In this document: piece after piece, positions 50,942 through 62,685 of the stretch
Layout: the number at the start of each line of letters is the position of its first letter
Position numbering within the stretch: the stretch's first letter is position 1
Origin: Roseomonas sp. OT10
GTDB lineage: Bacteria; Pseudomonadota; Alphaproteobacteria; Acetobacterales; Acetobacteraceae
Length of the DNA stretch: 64,000 nucleotides
Direction: 5' to 3'
NCBI RefSeq assembly: GCF_020991085.1
Contig: NZ_CP087719.1
Coordinates: 2,748,001-2,812,000 of the forward strand
The notes under the pieces: model-generated
What the model was told of the DNA's origin: nothing
What the model saw: only the letters and a program-made list of their open reading frames with translations
Database searches by the model: none
Made by a program: the position numbers and the translations under genes

Positions 50942-52000
50942 ATGGGCGAGGCGACGACAGAGGCGGTGCTGGCTGCCTTCGGGAAGCAGGTCGGCTGGTG
51001 CGAGCAACTCGGCTCCCCCTTCACCGCGCGGCTGCTGCGCGCGCTGGCGGCGCAGATCGCGGCGAGCGGCCCGGCGGCCGGGCTGGTCGCGAACTGGCCC
51101 GGCGATCCGGTGGCCGACGCCCTGGCGCTGCGCCTGGCGGGCGGGCTGCACGCGCTGGTGCTGGCGGGCGAGGCGCCGGAGTTGGCCTCGCACTACCCGC
51201 CGCACGACCCGGCCGAACGGGGGACAGGGCTGGAGGCGGCGCTGCCGGCTGCCGTCGCCGCGCATGCCGCGTGGCTGGGCGGCTTCCTGGCCTCGCCGCC
51301 GCAGACCAACGAGGTGGCGCGCGCCGCGATCCTGCTGGGCGGCTTCCTGACCGTGGCGCGGGAAACGGGGCTGCCGCTGCGCCTGCTGGAGATCGGCGCC
51401 AGCGCCGGGCTGAACTCGCTCTGGGACCGCTTCCATTACCGGCTGGGCGATGCGGCATGGGGCGACCCGGACAGCCCGGTGCGGCTGGCGCCGGACTGGC
51501 CTGGGGGACTGCCGCCCCTGGACGCGCCGCTGCGGATCGAGGGACGGCGGGCCTGCGACCTCTCTCCGGTCGCGCTGGAGGACCCGGCGCAGCGCCTGCG
51601 GCTGCGGGCCTATGTCTGGGCGGACCAGTCGGAGCGGCTGGCGCGGCTGGACGGCGCGATCGCCCTGGCCCGGCGCTTTGGCACGGCCGTGGAGGCGGCC
51701 GATGCGGCGGCCTGGGTGCCGGCCCGGCTGGCGGAGCGGCAGGCGGGCGAGGCCACAGTGCTGTTCCACTCCATCATGTGGCTGTACCTGCCCGCCCCCG
51801 CACAGGCGGCCATCGCCGGCGCCCTGGCGGCAGCCGGGGCCGGGGCGACGCCGGACGCCCCGCTCGCCTGGCTGCGCTTCGAGACCCCGCCCGGGACGGA
51901 ACGGCCGGAGCTGCGCCTGACCCTCTGGCCGGACGGGACGGAGCGGCGGCTGGCCCGAGGAGACGCGCATGGGCGCAAGGTGGAGTGGCTGGCGGGCTGA
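50942..52000 (+). CDS. DUF2332 family protein
   Basis: A 352-residue protein. The blocks FGKQVGWCEQLGSPFTARLL, FLASPPQTNEVARAAILLGG, ETGLPLRLLEIGASAGLNSL followed by WDRFHYRLG, and ATVLFHSIMWLYLP match DUF2332 in order. The EIGASAGLN segment resembles a SAM-binding glycine loop, so a methyltransferase-like fold is possible. A clear GGAGGAG ribosome-binding site precedes the ATG at 50942. Function unknown. Confidence 0.85.
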   Translation: MGEATTEAVLAAFGKQVGWCEQLGSPFTARLLRALAAQIAASGPAAGLVANWPGDPVADALALRLAGGLHALVLAGEAPELASHYPPHDPAERGTGLEAALPAAVAAHAAWLGGFLASPPQTNEVARAAILLGGFLTVARETGLPLRLLEIGASAGLNSLWDRFHYRLGDAAWGDPDSPVRLAPDWPGGLPPLDAPLRIEGRRACDLSPVALEDPAQRLRLRAYVWADQSERLARLDGAIALARRFGTAVEAADAAAWVPARLAERQAGEATVLFHSIMWLYLPAPAQAAIAGALAAAGAGATPDAPLAWLRFETPPGTERPELRLTLWPDGTERRLARGDAHGRKVEWLAG

Positions 52001-52027
52001 CGGACCCCTCTCCTTGCTCCGGCCCGT

Positions 52028-52048
52028 CGTATCTGTACGAATATAACG
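52028..52048 (+). promoter_or_regulatory. Possible ModE-like operator upstream of the Mop gene
   Basis: CGTAT (52028-52032), then ATATAACG (52041-52048) form an imperfect inverted arrangement that resembles ModE half-sites (CGTTATAT ... ATAACG). It lies 52 bp before the start of the molybdate-binding Mop gene in an AT-rich pocket of otherwise GC-rich DNA. No ModE gene is in the window. Confidence 0.35.
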
Positions 52049-52099
52049 CCCGGTGGGCGACGGCACGCGACAAGCCCCACCGCAACAGGAGCGATCCCC

Positions 52100-52306
52100 A
52101 TGAAGCTGAGCGCCCGCAACCAGATCAAGGGCAAGGTGGTCGCCGTGACCAAGGGCCAGACCACCGGACACGTGCGGATCGAGGCGGCCGGCGGCGTGGT
52201 CATCACCGCCTCCATCACCAACGAGGCGATCGACGACCTGGCGCTCAAGGTCGGGGACGAGGCCACGGCGGTGATCAAGGCCTCCGACGTCATGGTCGGG
52301 AAGTAG
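52100..52306 (+). CDS. Mop-domain molybdate-binding protein (molbindin)
   Basis: A 68-residue protein, one Mop/TOBE domain: MKLSARNQIKGKVVAVTKGQ opens it, then TTGHVRIEAAGGVVITASIT and NEAIDDLALKVGDEATAVIK. It stores or buffers molybdate in hexamers in the cytoplasm. A good ribosome-binding site (AGGAG) precedes the ATG. It is 4 bp before a molybdopterin-domain gene and near an oxidoreductase large subunit, all linked to molybdenum. Confidence 0.93.
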   Translation: MKLSARNQIKGKVVAVTKGQTTGHVRIEAAGGVVITASITNEAIDDLALKVGDEATAVIKASDVMVGK

Positions 52307-52310
52307 GTCC

Positions 52311-52838
52311 ATGCGCCGCCCCCGCCTGGCGGCGGCCTGGCTCGGCGCGCTGCTCTGCCTCGCGGCGCTTCCCGCCGCGGCGCAGGCCCCCGCACCCGCC
52401 GGGCGGACCGAGGCGACGGGCGGCGTGGCGGTCGGCCGCGAGGGTGGGCCGGCGGTGGTGCTGGACCCGGCGACGCTCTCGGCGCTGCCCGCGGCCCAGG
52501 CGAGGCTGCCGGCCGGACACGGCGCCGCACCGCGCCACGCCGAGGGCCCGCTGCTCTGGACGGTGCTGGTGGCCGCCGGGGCGGTCGATCCCGCGGCGGT
52601 GCACGAGCAGGTGCGTCAGACGGTGACGCTGCTCGGCCGCGACGGCTACACCGCCGTGCTGGCCCTCGGCGAGGTTTCGCCGGAATTCGCGAACCGCCCG
52701 GTGCTGCTGGCGCTGCGCCTGGATGGCGAGGCGCTGGCCCCGGGGGCGCTCCGCCTCGTCGTGCCGGACGAGGTGCGCGGCGGCCGCAGCGTGCGCGACC
52801 TCGCCCGCATCACCGTCAGCGCGCCGGCGACACGGTAG
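52311..52838 (+). CDS. Exported SUOX-like molybdopterin-binding domain protein
   Basis: A 175-residue protein. Residues 1-25 are a signal peptide ([20 protein letters not shown] with AAAQA). The rest matches the small Oxidored_molyb (sulfite-oxidase-like) domain: [34 protein letters not shown] followed by [11 protein letters not shown], and [20 protein letters not shown]. Most free-standing members have no known reaction, and the cysteine that binds molybdenum in sulfite oxidase is absent. Four bases separate it from the Mop gene, so they share an operon. Confidence 0.83.
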   Translation: MRRPRLAAAWLGALLCLAALPAAAQAPAPAGRTEATGGVAVGREGGPAVVLDPATLSALPAAQARLPAGHGAAPRHAEGPLLWTVLVAAGAVDPAAVHEQVRQTVTLLGRDGYTAVLALGEVSPEFANRPVLLALRLDGEALAPGALRLVVPDEVRGGRSVRDLARITVSAPATR

Positions 52839-52934
52839 CGGCGGCCTCGTGCCGCCCGGTCCGCGATGCTTCCGGCGGCGGACCGGGGGGAGGCGCTGCC
52901 TCGCCCCCGGGGAACGGGTACACCGCCCGAACGA

Positions 52935-55304
<2,370 letters not shown>

Positions 55305-55441
55305 GGGCGGGCGGTGCGGGGCGGCACCGTCCGGCGGGCAAGATGGGGCCGGGCGCGCGGACCGCGAGGGCCACGGGCTCGACGGGAAGGATGCGGAGGC
55401 CGATGCTGCGCCGCCCAAGCCCGAAGGTCCAGAGCAGGCGG

Positions 55442-57118
55442 ATGACCGAGACCCCGATCGCCACCACCAAGCGCCCCGCCACCGGCAGCCGCGGCATGGT
55501 CGTCACCAATCACCCGCTGGGCTCCACCGCCGGGGCGGAGATGCTGGCCGCCGGCGGCAACGCGGTGGATGCCGCCGTCGCCTCCCTCTTCGCCCTCACG
55601 GTCGTCGAGCCGATGATGGTCGGGCTGCTGGGCGGCGGGATGGCGCATCTGCGCCTGGCCGACGGGCGGCACGTGGTGGTGGACGGCATGGCCGCCGTGC
55701 CGCTGGCGGCGACCCCGGACCTGTTCACCCCGGTCGGCGACGAGCCCGCGGTGCGGCTGGAGACGGTGGGGCGGAAGAACCACTTCGGCCCGCTGGCGGT
55801 CTGCGCGCCCGGCACGCTGCGGGCCTGGTGCCACATGCTGGACCGCTACGGCACGCTGCCGCTCGCCGATGTGATGGCGCCCGCGATCCGGCACGCGGAG
55901 CGGGGCTTCGCCGTCACCCCCTACCTCGCCGACTGCATCGGCGACACGGCGGCCGAGATGGCGCTCGATCCGGAGCTGTCGCGCATCTACCTGCCCGGCG
56001 GCACGGCGCTGAAGGCGGGCGACCGGCTGGTGCAGGGCGACACGGCCGAAACGCTGCGCACCGTGGCGAAGGACGGCGCCGAGACGCTGCACGGCGGCGC
56101 GCTGGGCCGGCTTGTCGCGGAATGGTTCGCCCGGCAAGAGGGCATCCTCTCGCTCGACGACCTGCGGGCCAACCCGGTGATCGAGCGCAAGCCGGTGCGC
56201 GGCACCTATCGCGGGCACGAGGTGCTGGGCCCGCCCCCGCCCTCCTCCGGCGGCGTCCACGTGGTGCAGATGCTGAATATCCTGGAGGGCTTCGACCTGC
56301 GCGCCCTGGGCTTCGGCAGCCCGGCGGCGCTGCACCGGATCGCCGAGGCGATGAAGATCGCCTTCGCCGACCGCGCGGTCGCCACCGCCGACCCGGCCTT
56401 CGTGCCCGTCCCCGTCGATCGCCTGACCGACAAGGGCTATGCCGCCGAGCGACGGGCGCTGATCGACCCCGACCGGGCCCAGGCCTGGCAGGCGGGGGTG
56501 AGCGTCGGGCACGAGGGCGCGAACACCACCCACGTCACCGTGGCCGATGCGGGCGGGATGGTGGTCAGCGCCACCCAGACCATCAACAGCCTGTTCGGCG
56601 CCCGGGTGCGGGTGCCCGGCGTCGGGCTGATCGCCAACAACTACATGTGCAACTTCGACCCACACCCGGGCCGGGCACAGTCCCTGGCGCCGGGCAAGCG
56701 GGTCAGCACCTCGATGGCGCCGCTGATCCTCCTGCGCGACGGCAAGCCCGCCTTCGCCCTGGGCCTGCCGGGCGGGCTGAAGATCTTCCCCTCCGCCATG
56801 CAGGCGGTGGTGGGGCTGCTGGAATACGGCCTGACCCTGCAGGAGGCGGTGGAGGCGCCGCGGATCTTCACCCAGGGCCAGGCGCTGGAGGTGGAGGTCG
56901 GCATCCCCGAACCCGTCCGCGCCGCGCTGGCCGCGATGGGCCATGCGGTGCAGCTTGTCCCGCATGTCGGGGGCGGCATGAACGCCATCCGCTTCGCCGC
57001 CGACGGGATGCTGGAGGGCGCCTCCTGCTGGCGCGCGGACGGCACGCCGATCGGCGTCGCGGGCGGGCTGGCCCGGCCGGGCGTGCGCTTCTGGATCGAG
57101 GGCCGGCCGCCGGCCTGA
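55442..57118 (+). CDS. ggt: Gamma-glutamyltransferase
   Basis: A 558-residue N-terminal-nucleophile hydrolase acting on glutathione and related gamma-glutamyl compounds. GMVVTNHPLGSTAGAEMLAA followed by GGNAVDAAVAS is the N-terminal signature. GANTTHVTVADAGGMVVSAT holds the self-cleavage site before the catalytic Thr (TTH), and later NSLFGARVRVPGVGLIANNY matches the small subunit. No signal peptide is evident, unlike the periplasmic E. coli enzyme, so it may be cytosolic or export-independent. The start at 55442 is set by alignment to the family. It diverges from the xanthine-dehydrogenase-type gene. Confidence 0.9.
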   Translation: MTETPIATTKRPATGSRGMVVTNHPLGSTAGAEMLAAGGNAVDAAVASLFALTVVEPMMVGLLGGGMAHLRLADGRHVVVDGMAAVPLAATPDLFTPVGDEPAVRLETVGRKNHFGPLAVCAPGTLRAWCHMLDRYGTLPLADVMAPAIRHAERGFAVTPYLADCIGDTAAEMALDPELSRIYLPGGTALKAGDRLVQGDTAETLRTVAKDGAETLHGGALGRLVAEWFARQEGILSLDDLRANPVIERKPVRGTYRGHEVLGPPPPSSGGVHVVQMLNILEGFDLRALGFGSPAALHRIAEAMKIAFADRAVATADPAFVPVPVDRLTDKGYAAERRALIDPDRAQAWQAGVSVGHEGANTTHVTVADAGGMVVSATQTINSLFGARVRVPGVGLIANNYMCNFDPHPGRAQSLAPGKRVSTSMAPLILLRDGKPAFALGLPGGLKIFPSAMQAVVGLLEYGLTLQEAVEAPRIFTQGQALEVEVGIPEPVRAALAAMGHAVQLVPHVGGGMNAIRFAADGMLEGASCWRADGTPIGVAGGLARPGVRFWIEGRPPA

Positions 57119-57152
57119 TCCGCGCGGCGCTCCGGCCCGGGGCGCGCCCGTT

Positions 57153-57472
57153 CCCCGGGGGCAAGGCGCTGCCTCGCCCCCGATACCCCCACTCCGCCAG
57201 GACCCTGCGGGCCCTGGACCCGAAGAGTGCTGCCGCGCGGCAGGCTGTGACGGGGTCGAGGCGCCGAGGAGCCACGCTCCTCGGCGGGCACGGGTTCCGC
57301 ACCCGCTGAAGCCTCTGAATCTTTTTCAGAGTCCCGCTTGTCCGTGCGCTCCCTGGCATCAGCCCGCAGGCTGACGCTCACCACGCGGCGCCAGACTCCC
57401 AGCGGGGACCGGGGCCCGCTCGTGGCCCCGGCAGGGGAGGGTCCAGGGAGGGGACGGCGTCCCCTTCCTGGC
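57153..57472. repeat. Interspersed intergenic repeat, long type, copy C
   Basis: It lies between the converging gamma-glutamyltransferase and PQQ dehydrogenase genes. It shares long blocks with copies A and B in the same orientation. The hairpin at 57263-57285 pairs GCCGAGGAGC with GCTCCTCGGC around CAC. Its right end lacks the CCGGAACACCACAGCG block present in copies A and B. Confidence 0.85.
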
Positions 57473-57514
57473 CGCGCCCACGCGCCGGGTCGCCCGGCCC
57501 GTCCGCGAGCGGCG

Positions 57515-60034
57515 TCAGTCTGGCAGGGCGTAAGCGATCACGTAGTCGCCGCGATCGGGCGACTGCCGGGCCCCGCCGGCGGTGATGACCACGTACTGCT
57601 TCCCCGTGCGGGGCGAGCGGTAGGTCATCGGGCCGCCCTGGCTGCCAACGGGCAGGCGGGCCTTCCACACCTCCTCGCCGGTGCCGCTGTCGAAGGCCCG
57701 CAGGTAGAAGTCCTGCGTTCCCGCGATGAAGACCAGCCCGCCCTGGGTGGCCAGGGTGCCGCCCAGGGTGGGCATGCCGATCGGGATGGGCAGGCCCATC
57801 CGGAAGCCGAGCGGCCCGGTATCCTCCACCGTGCCCACGGGAACCTGCCAGACGAGCTGCCGGGTCCGCATGTCGATCGCCGACAGGGTGCCATAGGGCG
57901 GCGCCTGGCAGGGGATGCCCAGCGGGGAGAGGAAGCGGTTCTTGTCCACGGCGTAGGGCGTGCCGGCCATCGGCACGAGGCCCATGCCCGTGTTCACCGC
58001 CTCGCCGCCCGTGCTCGCGGCGGGCTGCGGCGGCGTGGCGCGCCCGGTGTCGTTCTGGCCGCCGTTGTTCGCCTCGGCGGCGCGCACGTTTGTGCCGGCG
58101 GACGGGCCGGTCGCCACCATGCGGGACCAGAGGCCGAGCCGCATGTCGTTGACGAAGATGTAGTTCATCCGCGGATCGGTGGAGAGGCCGCCCCAGTTCA
58201 TGCCGCCCAGCGAGCCCGGGAAGCTGAGGGAAAGGGTGGTGTCGGGCACGGTGTACAGCCCGTCGTAGCGCATGCTCTTGAAGGAGATCCGGCACAGCAG
58301 CTGGTCGAAGGGCGTGGCGCCCCACATGTCCGCCTCGGTCAGCGTCTGCGTCCCGATCTGGGGCATGCCGACGGAGCGCGGCTGCGTCGGGGAATAGGGC
58401 TCGTTGGGGATGTTGCCCGGCCGGACGGGGAACTGCCGCACCTCCGTCAGCGGCTGGCCCGTGGCGCGGTCCAGCACGTAGATCTGGCCCGCCTTGGTGC
58501 CGAAGACCAGCGCCGGCACGGTGCTGCCATCCGCCTTGCGGAAGTCGATGAAGCTCGGCTGCATCGGGACGTCGAAGTCCCACAGGTCGTTGTGGACCGT
58601 CTGGTAGACCCACTTCTCGCGCCCCGTGGTGGCGTCGAGCGCCAGCATGGAGGCGCCGTACTTGTGGTCCAGCGGCGTGCGCGTCACGCCCCAGATGTCC
58701 ACCGAGGAGCTGCCCACGGGCATGAACACGACGTTCATCGCGGGGTCGTAGGACATGGCCGCCCAGACGTTGGGCGTGGAGCGGGTGTAGGTCTGGCCCT
58801 GGGGCGGCAGGCCCGTGATCGCCGGGTTGCCGGGATCGAAGGCCCAGCGCAGCGCGCCCGTCACCACGTCGAAGCCGCGCATCACGCCGCCCGGCATGTC
58901 CACCTGCACGTTGTCGGCCACGCGGCCGCCGACGACGACGGTGGTGCCCGCGACCGTCGGGGCGGAGGTGAGCTGGTACAGCGGGTCCGGCGCGGCGCCC
59001 AGCCCGACCTTCAGGTCCACCCGGCCGTTGGTCCCGAAATCCGGGCAGAAGGCGCCCGTGTCGGCGTCCAGGGCGATCAGCTCGGCGGTGATGGTGTTCA
59101 TCAGGATGCGCCGCTGGCACGCGGCGCCGGGCGCCACGGAGACCGGCGTGACGGGCGTGGCCCCCGGGGCGCTGGGCTGCTGGATCGGCGCGGCGGCGTC
59201 GAAATAGGCCAGCCCGCGGCAGCGCATCCAGACGGCGGAGCGGGCGTTGATCTCCGCCTTCCAGATCTCGCGTCCCGTCTCCGCGTCCAGCGCGATGACG
59301 TTGTTGTGCGGCGTGCAGAGGTAGACCCGGTCACCCACCTGCAGGGGCGTCGTCTGGTCCTCGGCGCCGTTGCCGTCGGTGCTTTCCGGGACGTCGCCCG
59401 TCCGGTAGGTCCAGGCGACCCGCAGGCGGGAGACGTTGCCGCGGTTGATCCCGTCCAGCGCCGCGAAGCGGCTGCCGCCCGACGTGTTGCCATAGGCCTC
59501 CCAGTTCCGCTGCTCGGTCCCGGGCGCCACCGGCGTCAGCGCGGGTCCGGGCCCGGCGGCGACGACGGGCGGATGCGGCACGAACATGCCGGCGAGGCCC
59601 GCGGCCGAGGCGAGGCCGACCACCGCGGCGGCGAGGAAGGAGGCGGCATAGGCGGGCGGCCGCCCCGCGGCACGGCGCAGCAGCGGGAAGGACAGCGCCA
59701 CGACCGTCGCGCCGACGCCCAGGGCGAGGAGTCGCGAGATGAGCGGCCAGAACCGCAGCCCGACCTCCCACAGCGCCCAGGCGATGGTGAGCAGGAACAC
59801 CAGCCCGAACAGCAGGGCGCCGGCGGGCCGGCGCAGCAGGACGAGCGCCCCGGCGGCGACGAGGCCGATTCCCGCGAGGAGGAAGTACCAGCTCCCGCCG
59901 AGGAGGAGGAGTTTGCCACCCCCGACCACGAAGGCGATTCCCGCGAGCGCGATGACGGCTCCCAGGAGGAACAGCCATGCCCTGGCGAGGATTCCGGGCG
60001 CGGCGACCGGCGTTGTCCGAGGGGGGGAGTGCAA
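57515..60034 (-). CDS. Membrane-bound PQQ-dependent dehydrogenase (glucose/quinate/shikimate family)
   Basis: An 839-residue enzyme that oxidises a sugar or polyol at the periplasmic face and passes electrons to ubiquinone. Roughly the first 150 residues hold five hydrophobic helices (for example ARAWLFLLGAVIALAGIAFV and LLAGIGLVAAGALVLL). The rest is a beta-propeller with W-motif blades: LDAETGREIWKAEINARSAV, LDATTGREKWVYQTVHNDLW with DFDVPMQPS (PQQ site), and DSGTGEEVWKARLPVGSQGG. The start at 60034 gives the standard length. The choice of glucose versus quinate or another polyol cannot be made from sequence. Confidence 0.92.
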   Translation of the reverse strand: MHSPPRTTPVAAPGILARAWLFLLGAVIALAGIAFVVGGGKLLLLGGSWYFLLAGIGLVAAGALVLLRRPAGALLFGLVFLLTIAWALWEVGLRFWPLISRLLALGVGATVVALSFPLLRRAAGRPPAYAASFLAAAVVGLASAAGLAGMFVPHPPVVAAGPGPALTPVAPGTEQRNWEAYGNTSGGSRFAALDGINRGNVSRLRVAWTYRTGDVPESTDGNGAEDQTTPLQVGDRVYLCTPHNNVIALDAETGREIWKAEINARSAVWMRCRGLAYFDAAAPIQQPSAPGATPVTPVSVAPGAACQRRILMNTITAELIALDADTGAFCPDFGTNGRVDLKVGLGAAPDPLYQLTSAPTVAGTTVVVGGRVADNVQVDMPGGVMRGFDVVTGALRWAFDPGNPAITGLPPQGQTYTRSTPNVWAAMSYDPAMNVVFMPVGSSSVDIWGVTRTPLDHKYGASMLALDATTGREKWVYQTVHNDLWDFDVPMQPSFIDFRKADGSTVPALVFGTKAGQIYVLDRATGQPLTEVRQFPVRPGNIPNEPYSPTQPRSVGMPQIGTQTLTEADMWGATPFDQLLCRISFKSMRYDGLYTVPDTTLSLSFPGSLGGMNWGGLSTDPRMNYIFVNDMRLGLWSRMVATGPSAGTNVRAAEANNGGQNDTGRATPPQPAASTGGEAVNTGMGLVPMAGTPYAVDKNRFLSPLGIPCQAPPYGTLSAIDMRTRQLVWQVPVGTVEDTGPLGFRMGLPIPIGMPTLGGTLATQGGLVFIAGTQDFYLRAFDSGTGEEVWKARLPVGSQGGPMTYRSPRTGKQYVVITAGGARQSPDRGDYVIAYALPD

Positions 60035-60338
60035 TGTCCTGATCTCAACCTTGTGGGGCGACGACTCTCCCGCGACGATCCCGCCTGCCGGGTCTCGGGT
60101 CCCGGACGTGCCCCGGGCGCGTCGGCGCGGGGTCCTTATGGGGGGTCCTAGTCGTCGCCAGACAACACCGGATAATGAAGCTTTTGTGAACGGTTACCGG
60201 GTACGCCGGCCCCCCTGCCGACGGCGTATCGCCGGCCCGGGCCGAGGCAGGGGCGGCCCGTCGGGGCGTGCGCTTCTGGGCGCGGGCCGCCCGCCGGCCT
60301 GGGCAGCCGGCGGGCGGGGCTGGGACCGCGGGGACAGG
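60035..60338. other. Intergenic region with a strong hairpin and an AT-rich pocket
   Basis: No gene is seen. A perfect 11-bp hairpin (CGCCCGCCGGC 60288-60298, GCCGGCGGGCG 60306-60316) lies just downstream of the solute-binding protein gene on the minus strand and may terminate it. The segment 60165-60200 (ACACCGGATAATGAAGCTTT and flank) is unusually AT-rich and is the likely promoter zone for the PQQ dehydrogenase. Confidence 0.5.
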
Positions 60339-61670
60339 TCAGGCGTCGCGCTCGGACTGCTCCAGCACCGGGCGGAAGGCCTCGGTCGCCTTCCTCAACT
60401 CGGTGGCGACGTCGGCGCCCCCGATGGTGTTAGTCAGGCCCGTCCCGAAGGTGTCGCGGAACTCCGTCACCGGCACGATCTCCGGCAGGCCGGCGCGGCC
60501 GATCTGGCCCGAGGCGACGAGGCTCTCGAAGAACTGCTTCGGGAAGCGGCTGTCGCGGATCGCCTCCTCGTTCGCGTAGGTCGAGGCGCGGGCCGGCGAC
60601 CCCGCGCCGGAGGTGAGGTAGCGGAGCTGATTCGCCCGGCCGCTGGCCCATTGCAGGTAGAGCCAGGCCGGCCCCTTCTTGCGGCTGGTCTCGGCGATGC
60701 CGAAGGCGGTCTGGGTCATGACGCAGTGGTGCGCCCCAGGGCCGCGCGGCATGACGCCATAGCCCACCTTGCCGACGACGCGGCTGCGGGTGCGGTCCTC
60801 CAGCGGCGCGGCGAAGCCGCAGCCATCGATCCAGAAGGCGGCGCGGCCCTGCATGAAGCTGGTCTGCGCCTCGTTCCAGTTGAAGCCGACGATGCCGGGC
60901 GGCGCCGTCTCGCGCATCATCTTCTGGTAGAGCTGCCCCGCCCAGATCGCATCCGGCGTGTCGGTGATCAGCCGGCGCTGGGCATCCAGCGTGTCCTTCT
61001 GCGCCGTGCCGAGCAGGAAGCTGGTCCAGATCAGCACGTTGGCGTTGCGCAGGCCGCGGTTGACGGAGCCGTAGATCTGCTTCGAGGGGTCGGTCAGCCG
61101 CTTGGCCGCGTCATAGAGCTCGTCGAAGGTGGCGGGCGGCGCCACGCCCTTCGCGTCCAGCAACTCCTTGTTGTAGTAGAGCAGGAAGTAGTCGACGAAC
61201 TCCGGAAGGGTATCGAGCCGGCCGTCCGCCTGGGTCGAGTAGGCGATGGTCCCGGGCGCGAAGTCCGAGAAGTCGAAGTCCGGCGCGGTCAGGGAGGTAT
61301 CGGCCAGCATCGGGCGCAGGTCGGCGCACCACTTGGCCCGGCCGACCTGGCGCTTGCTGACATGCAGGCTGATGCCCACCACGTCGAAGGACGGCCGGCC
61401 GCTGGCGAATTCGATCGCGAACTTCTGGCGGTGCTGCTGCTCCGGGATCGCCTCGGAATTGACCTTGATGCCGGTCAGCTCCTCGAACTCGCGCTGGTTC
61501 TGCATCAGGATCTGGCTGCGCGGATTCGCCGTCAGCGAGACATCGATGCTCTGGCCGCGGAAGCGCTTCCAGTCGAACTGGCTCTGGGCATGGGCCTGCT
61601 CGACCAGGGCGGGGGCGGCAAGCAGGGCGGCACCGGCCTGGAGGGCACGGCGGCGGGTCATGGACGTCAT
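60339..61670 (-). CDS. ABC transporter extracellular solute-binding protein
   Basis: A 443-residue family 1 binding protein with a signal peptide (MTRRRALQAGAALLAAPALV ... AHAQ) that includes RRR in the n-region, so Tat export is possible. Landmarks are ILMQNQREFEELTGIKVNSE, LDTLPEFVDYFLLYYNKELL and FNWNEAQTSFMQGRAAFWID, with the recurring binding-cleft patterns of sugar-binding proteins. No permease or ATPase gene is adjacent, so the transporter partners lie elsewhere. It is the second orphan binding protein in the window. Confidence 0.87.
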   Translation of the reverse strand: MTSMTRRRALQAGAALLAAPALVEQAHAQSQFDWKRFRGQSIDVSLTANPRSQILMQNQREFEELTGIKVNSEAIPEQQHRQKFAIEFASGRPSFDVVGISLHVSKRQVGRAKWCADLRPMLADTSLTAPDFDFSDFAPGTIAYSTQADGRLDTLPEFVDYFLLYYNKELLDAKGVAPPATFDELYDAAKRLTDPSKQIYGSVNRGLRNANVLIWTSFLLGTAQKDTLDAQRRLITDTPDAIWAGQLYQKMMRETAPPGIVGFNWNEAQTSFMQGRAAFWIDGCGFAAPLEDRTRSRVVGKVGYGVMPRGPGAHHCVMTQTAFGIAETSRKKGPAWLYLQWASGRANQLRYLTSGAGSPARASTYANEEAIRDSRFPKQFFESLVASGQIGRAGLPEIVPVTEFRDTFGTGLTNTIGGADVATELRKATEAFRPVLEQSERDA

Positions 61671-61759
61671 AGGCTTCCCTCTTCCGGCCTGGCTCGGTCC
61701 GGTTGCCGTTCAGAATAGGGGCGGCTCCGCGCGAGGGAAAGCACCGCCCGCCACGGAGG

Positions 61760-62065
61760 CTACGGCAGGCTCCCGCCCTGGGGCGCACGGGTCAGCAGAT
61801 CCGCGAAGCCGAGGGTGAAGAGGAAGCCGATCCACAGCAGCGCGGCCCCGGCGGCGAGGCGCAGCAGCGGGTCCGCCCGGCGCAGTTCCATGAAGCCCAG
61901 CGCCACGACGAGGGCCTTGGCCGCGGCGATGCCCAGGCTGACCGGCAGGTTCGCGCGCCCTATCGGCACGTAGGCCAGGGCCAGCGTCAGCAGCAGCAGG
62001 GCGACCAGCCCGGCCCAGACCAGCAGGGCGTGGCGCAGGATCGCGCGCGCCGACCGCTCACTCAT
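61760..62065 (-). CDS. Cytochrome c oxidase subunit IV family protein
   Basis: A 101-residue membrane protein with three hydrophobic helices (HALLVWAGLVALLLLTLALA, LPVSLGIAAAKALVVALGFM, AAGALLWIGFLFTLGFADLL). Its size and position after the subunit III gene fit the prokaryotic COX4 family, a small stabilising subunit. Its start overlaps the previous stop (ATGA). In many operons this gene follows subunits I and III. Confidence 0.83.
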   Translation of the reverse strand: MSERSARAILRHALLVWAGLVALLLLTLALAYVPIGRANLPVSLGIAAAKALVVALGFMELRRADPLLRLAAGAALLWIGFLFTLGFADLLTRAPQGGSLP

Positions 62066-62685
62066 GTCCGGCCGCCCAGGTAGAGCAACGGGTAGAGGAC
62101 GATCCAGACCACATCCACCAGATGCCAGTACAGCGCCGCGGCCTGGAAGGCGGGGCTCGACAGCGGGCGGTCGCCGCGCCGGGCCTGCCGGGCGAACCAG
62201 CCCACGACCAGCAGCCCGCCGGCGAGGTGCAGCGCGTGCAGGGCGGTCGTCGCCCAGTAAAGCCCGAAGAACAGCCGCGCCCCCGGCTCGGCTAGGCGGA
62301 AGCCGTCGCCGGGCCAGAGGTTCCGGCGCAGGTCCTCCGACCACTCGAAGCCCTTGAGCGCGAGGAAGCCCGCGCCCAGCAGCAGCACCGCCGCCATCCC
62401 GCGCAGGGCCAGCCGGCGCAGTCCCGCGCGCGCGGCCTCGCTGCCCACGGCCATCGCCGCGCTGCTGGCCAGCAGCAGCAGCGTGTTCGCCGTGCCCAGC
62501 ACGACATCCGTCTCCCGCCCCGCCGCCGCGAAGCCCGCCGGGTGCAGCCAGCGGTTCACCGCGAAGGCGAGGAGCAGCCCGCCGAACAGCATCGCCTCGC
62601 TGCCCAGGAAGACCCAGGTGCCGAACTGCGCCGCCTCCCGCTGGCGGCGCGGGCTGTCCCAGGGTTCGTGCAGCACCTCGCTCAT
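62062..62685 (-). CDS. Cytochrome c oxidase subunit III
   Basis: A 207-residue subunit III with five hydrophobic helices, beginning EAAQFGTWVFLGSEAMLFGG followed by LLLAFAV and ending LYWHLVDVVWIVLYPLLYLG, the classic COX3 helix VII with WHxVDxVWxxLYPxxY. It assembles with subunit I in the cytoplasmic membrane. Its start overlaps the subunit I stop by 4 bp (ATGA). Confidence 0.9.
   Translation of the reverse strand: MSEVLHEPWDSPRRQREAAQFGTWVFLGSEAMLFGGLLLAFAVNRWLHPAGFAAAGRETDVVLGTANTLLLLASSAAMAVGSEAARAGLRRLALRGMAAVLLLGAGFLALKGFEWSEDLRRNLWPGDGFRLAEPGARLFFGLYWATTALHALHLAGGLLVVGWFARQARRGDRPLSSPAFQAAALYWHLVDVVWIVLYPLLYLGGRT

Noticed and set aside
52839-52934. Copy of the interspersed repeat upstream of the molybdopterin gene end
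   Set aside because: It shares only GAGGCGCTGCCTCGCCCCCG with the family; too short to list as a copy.
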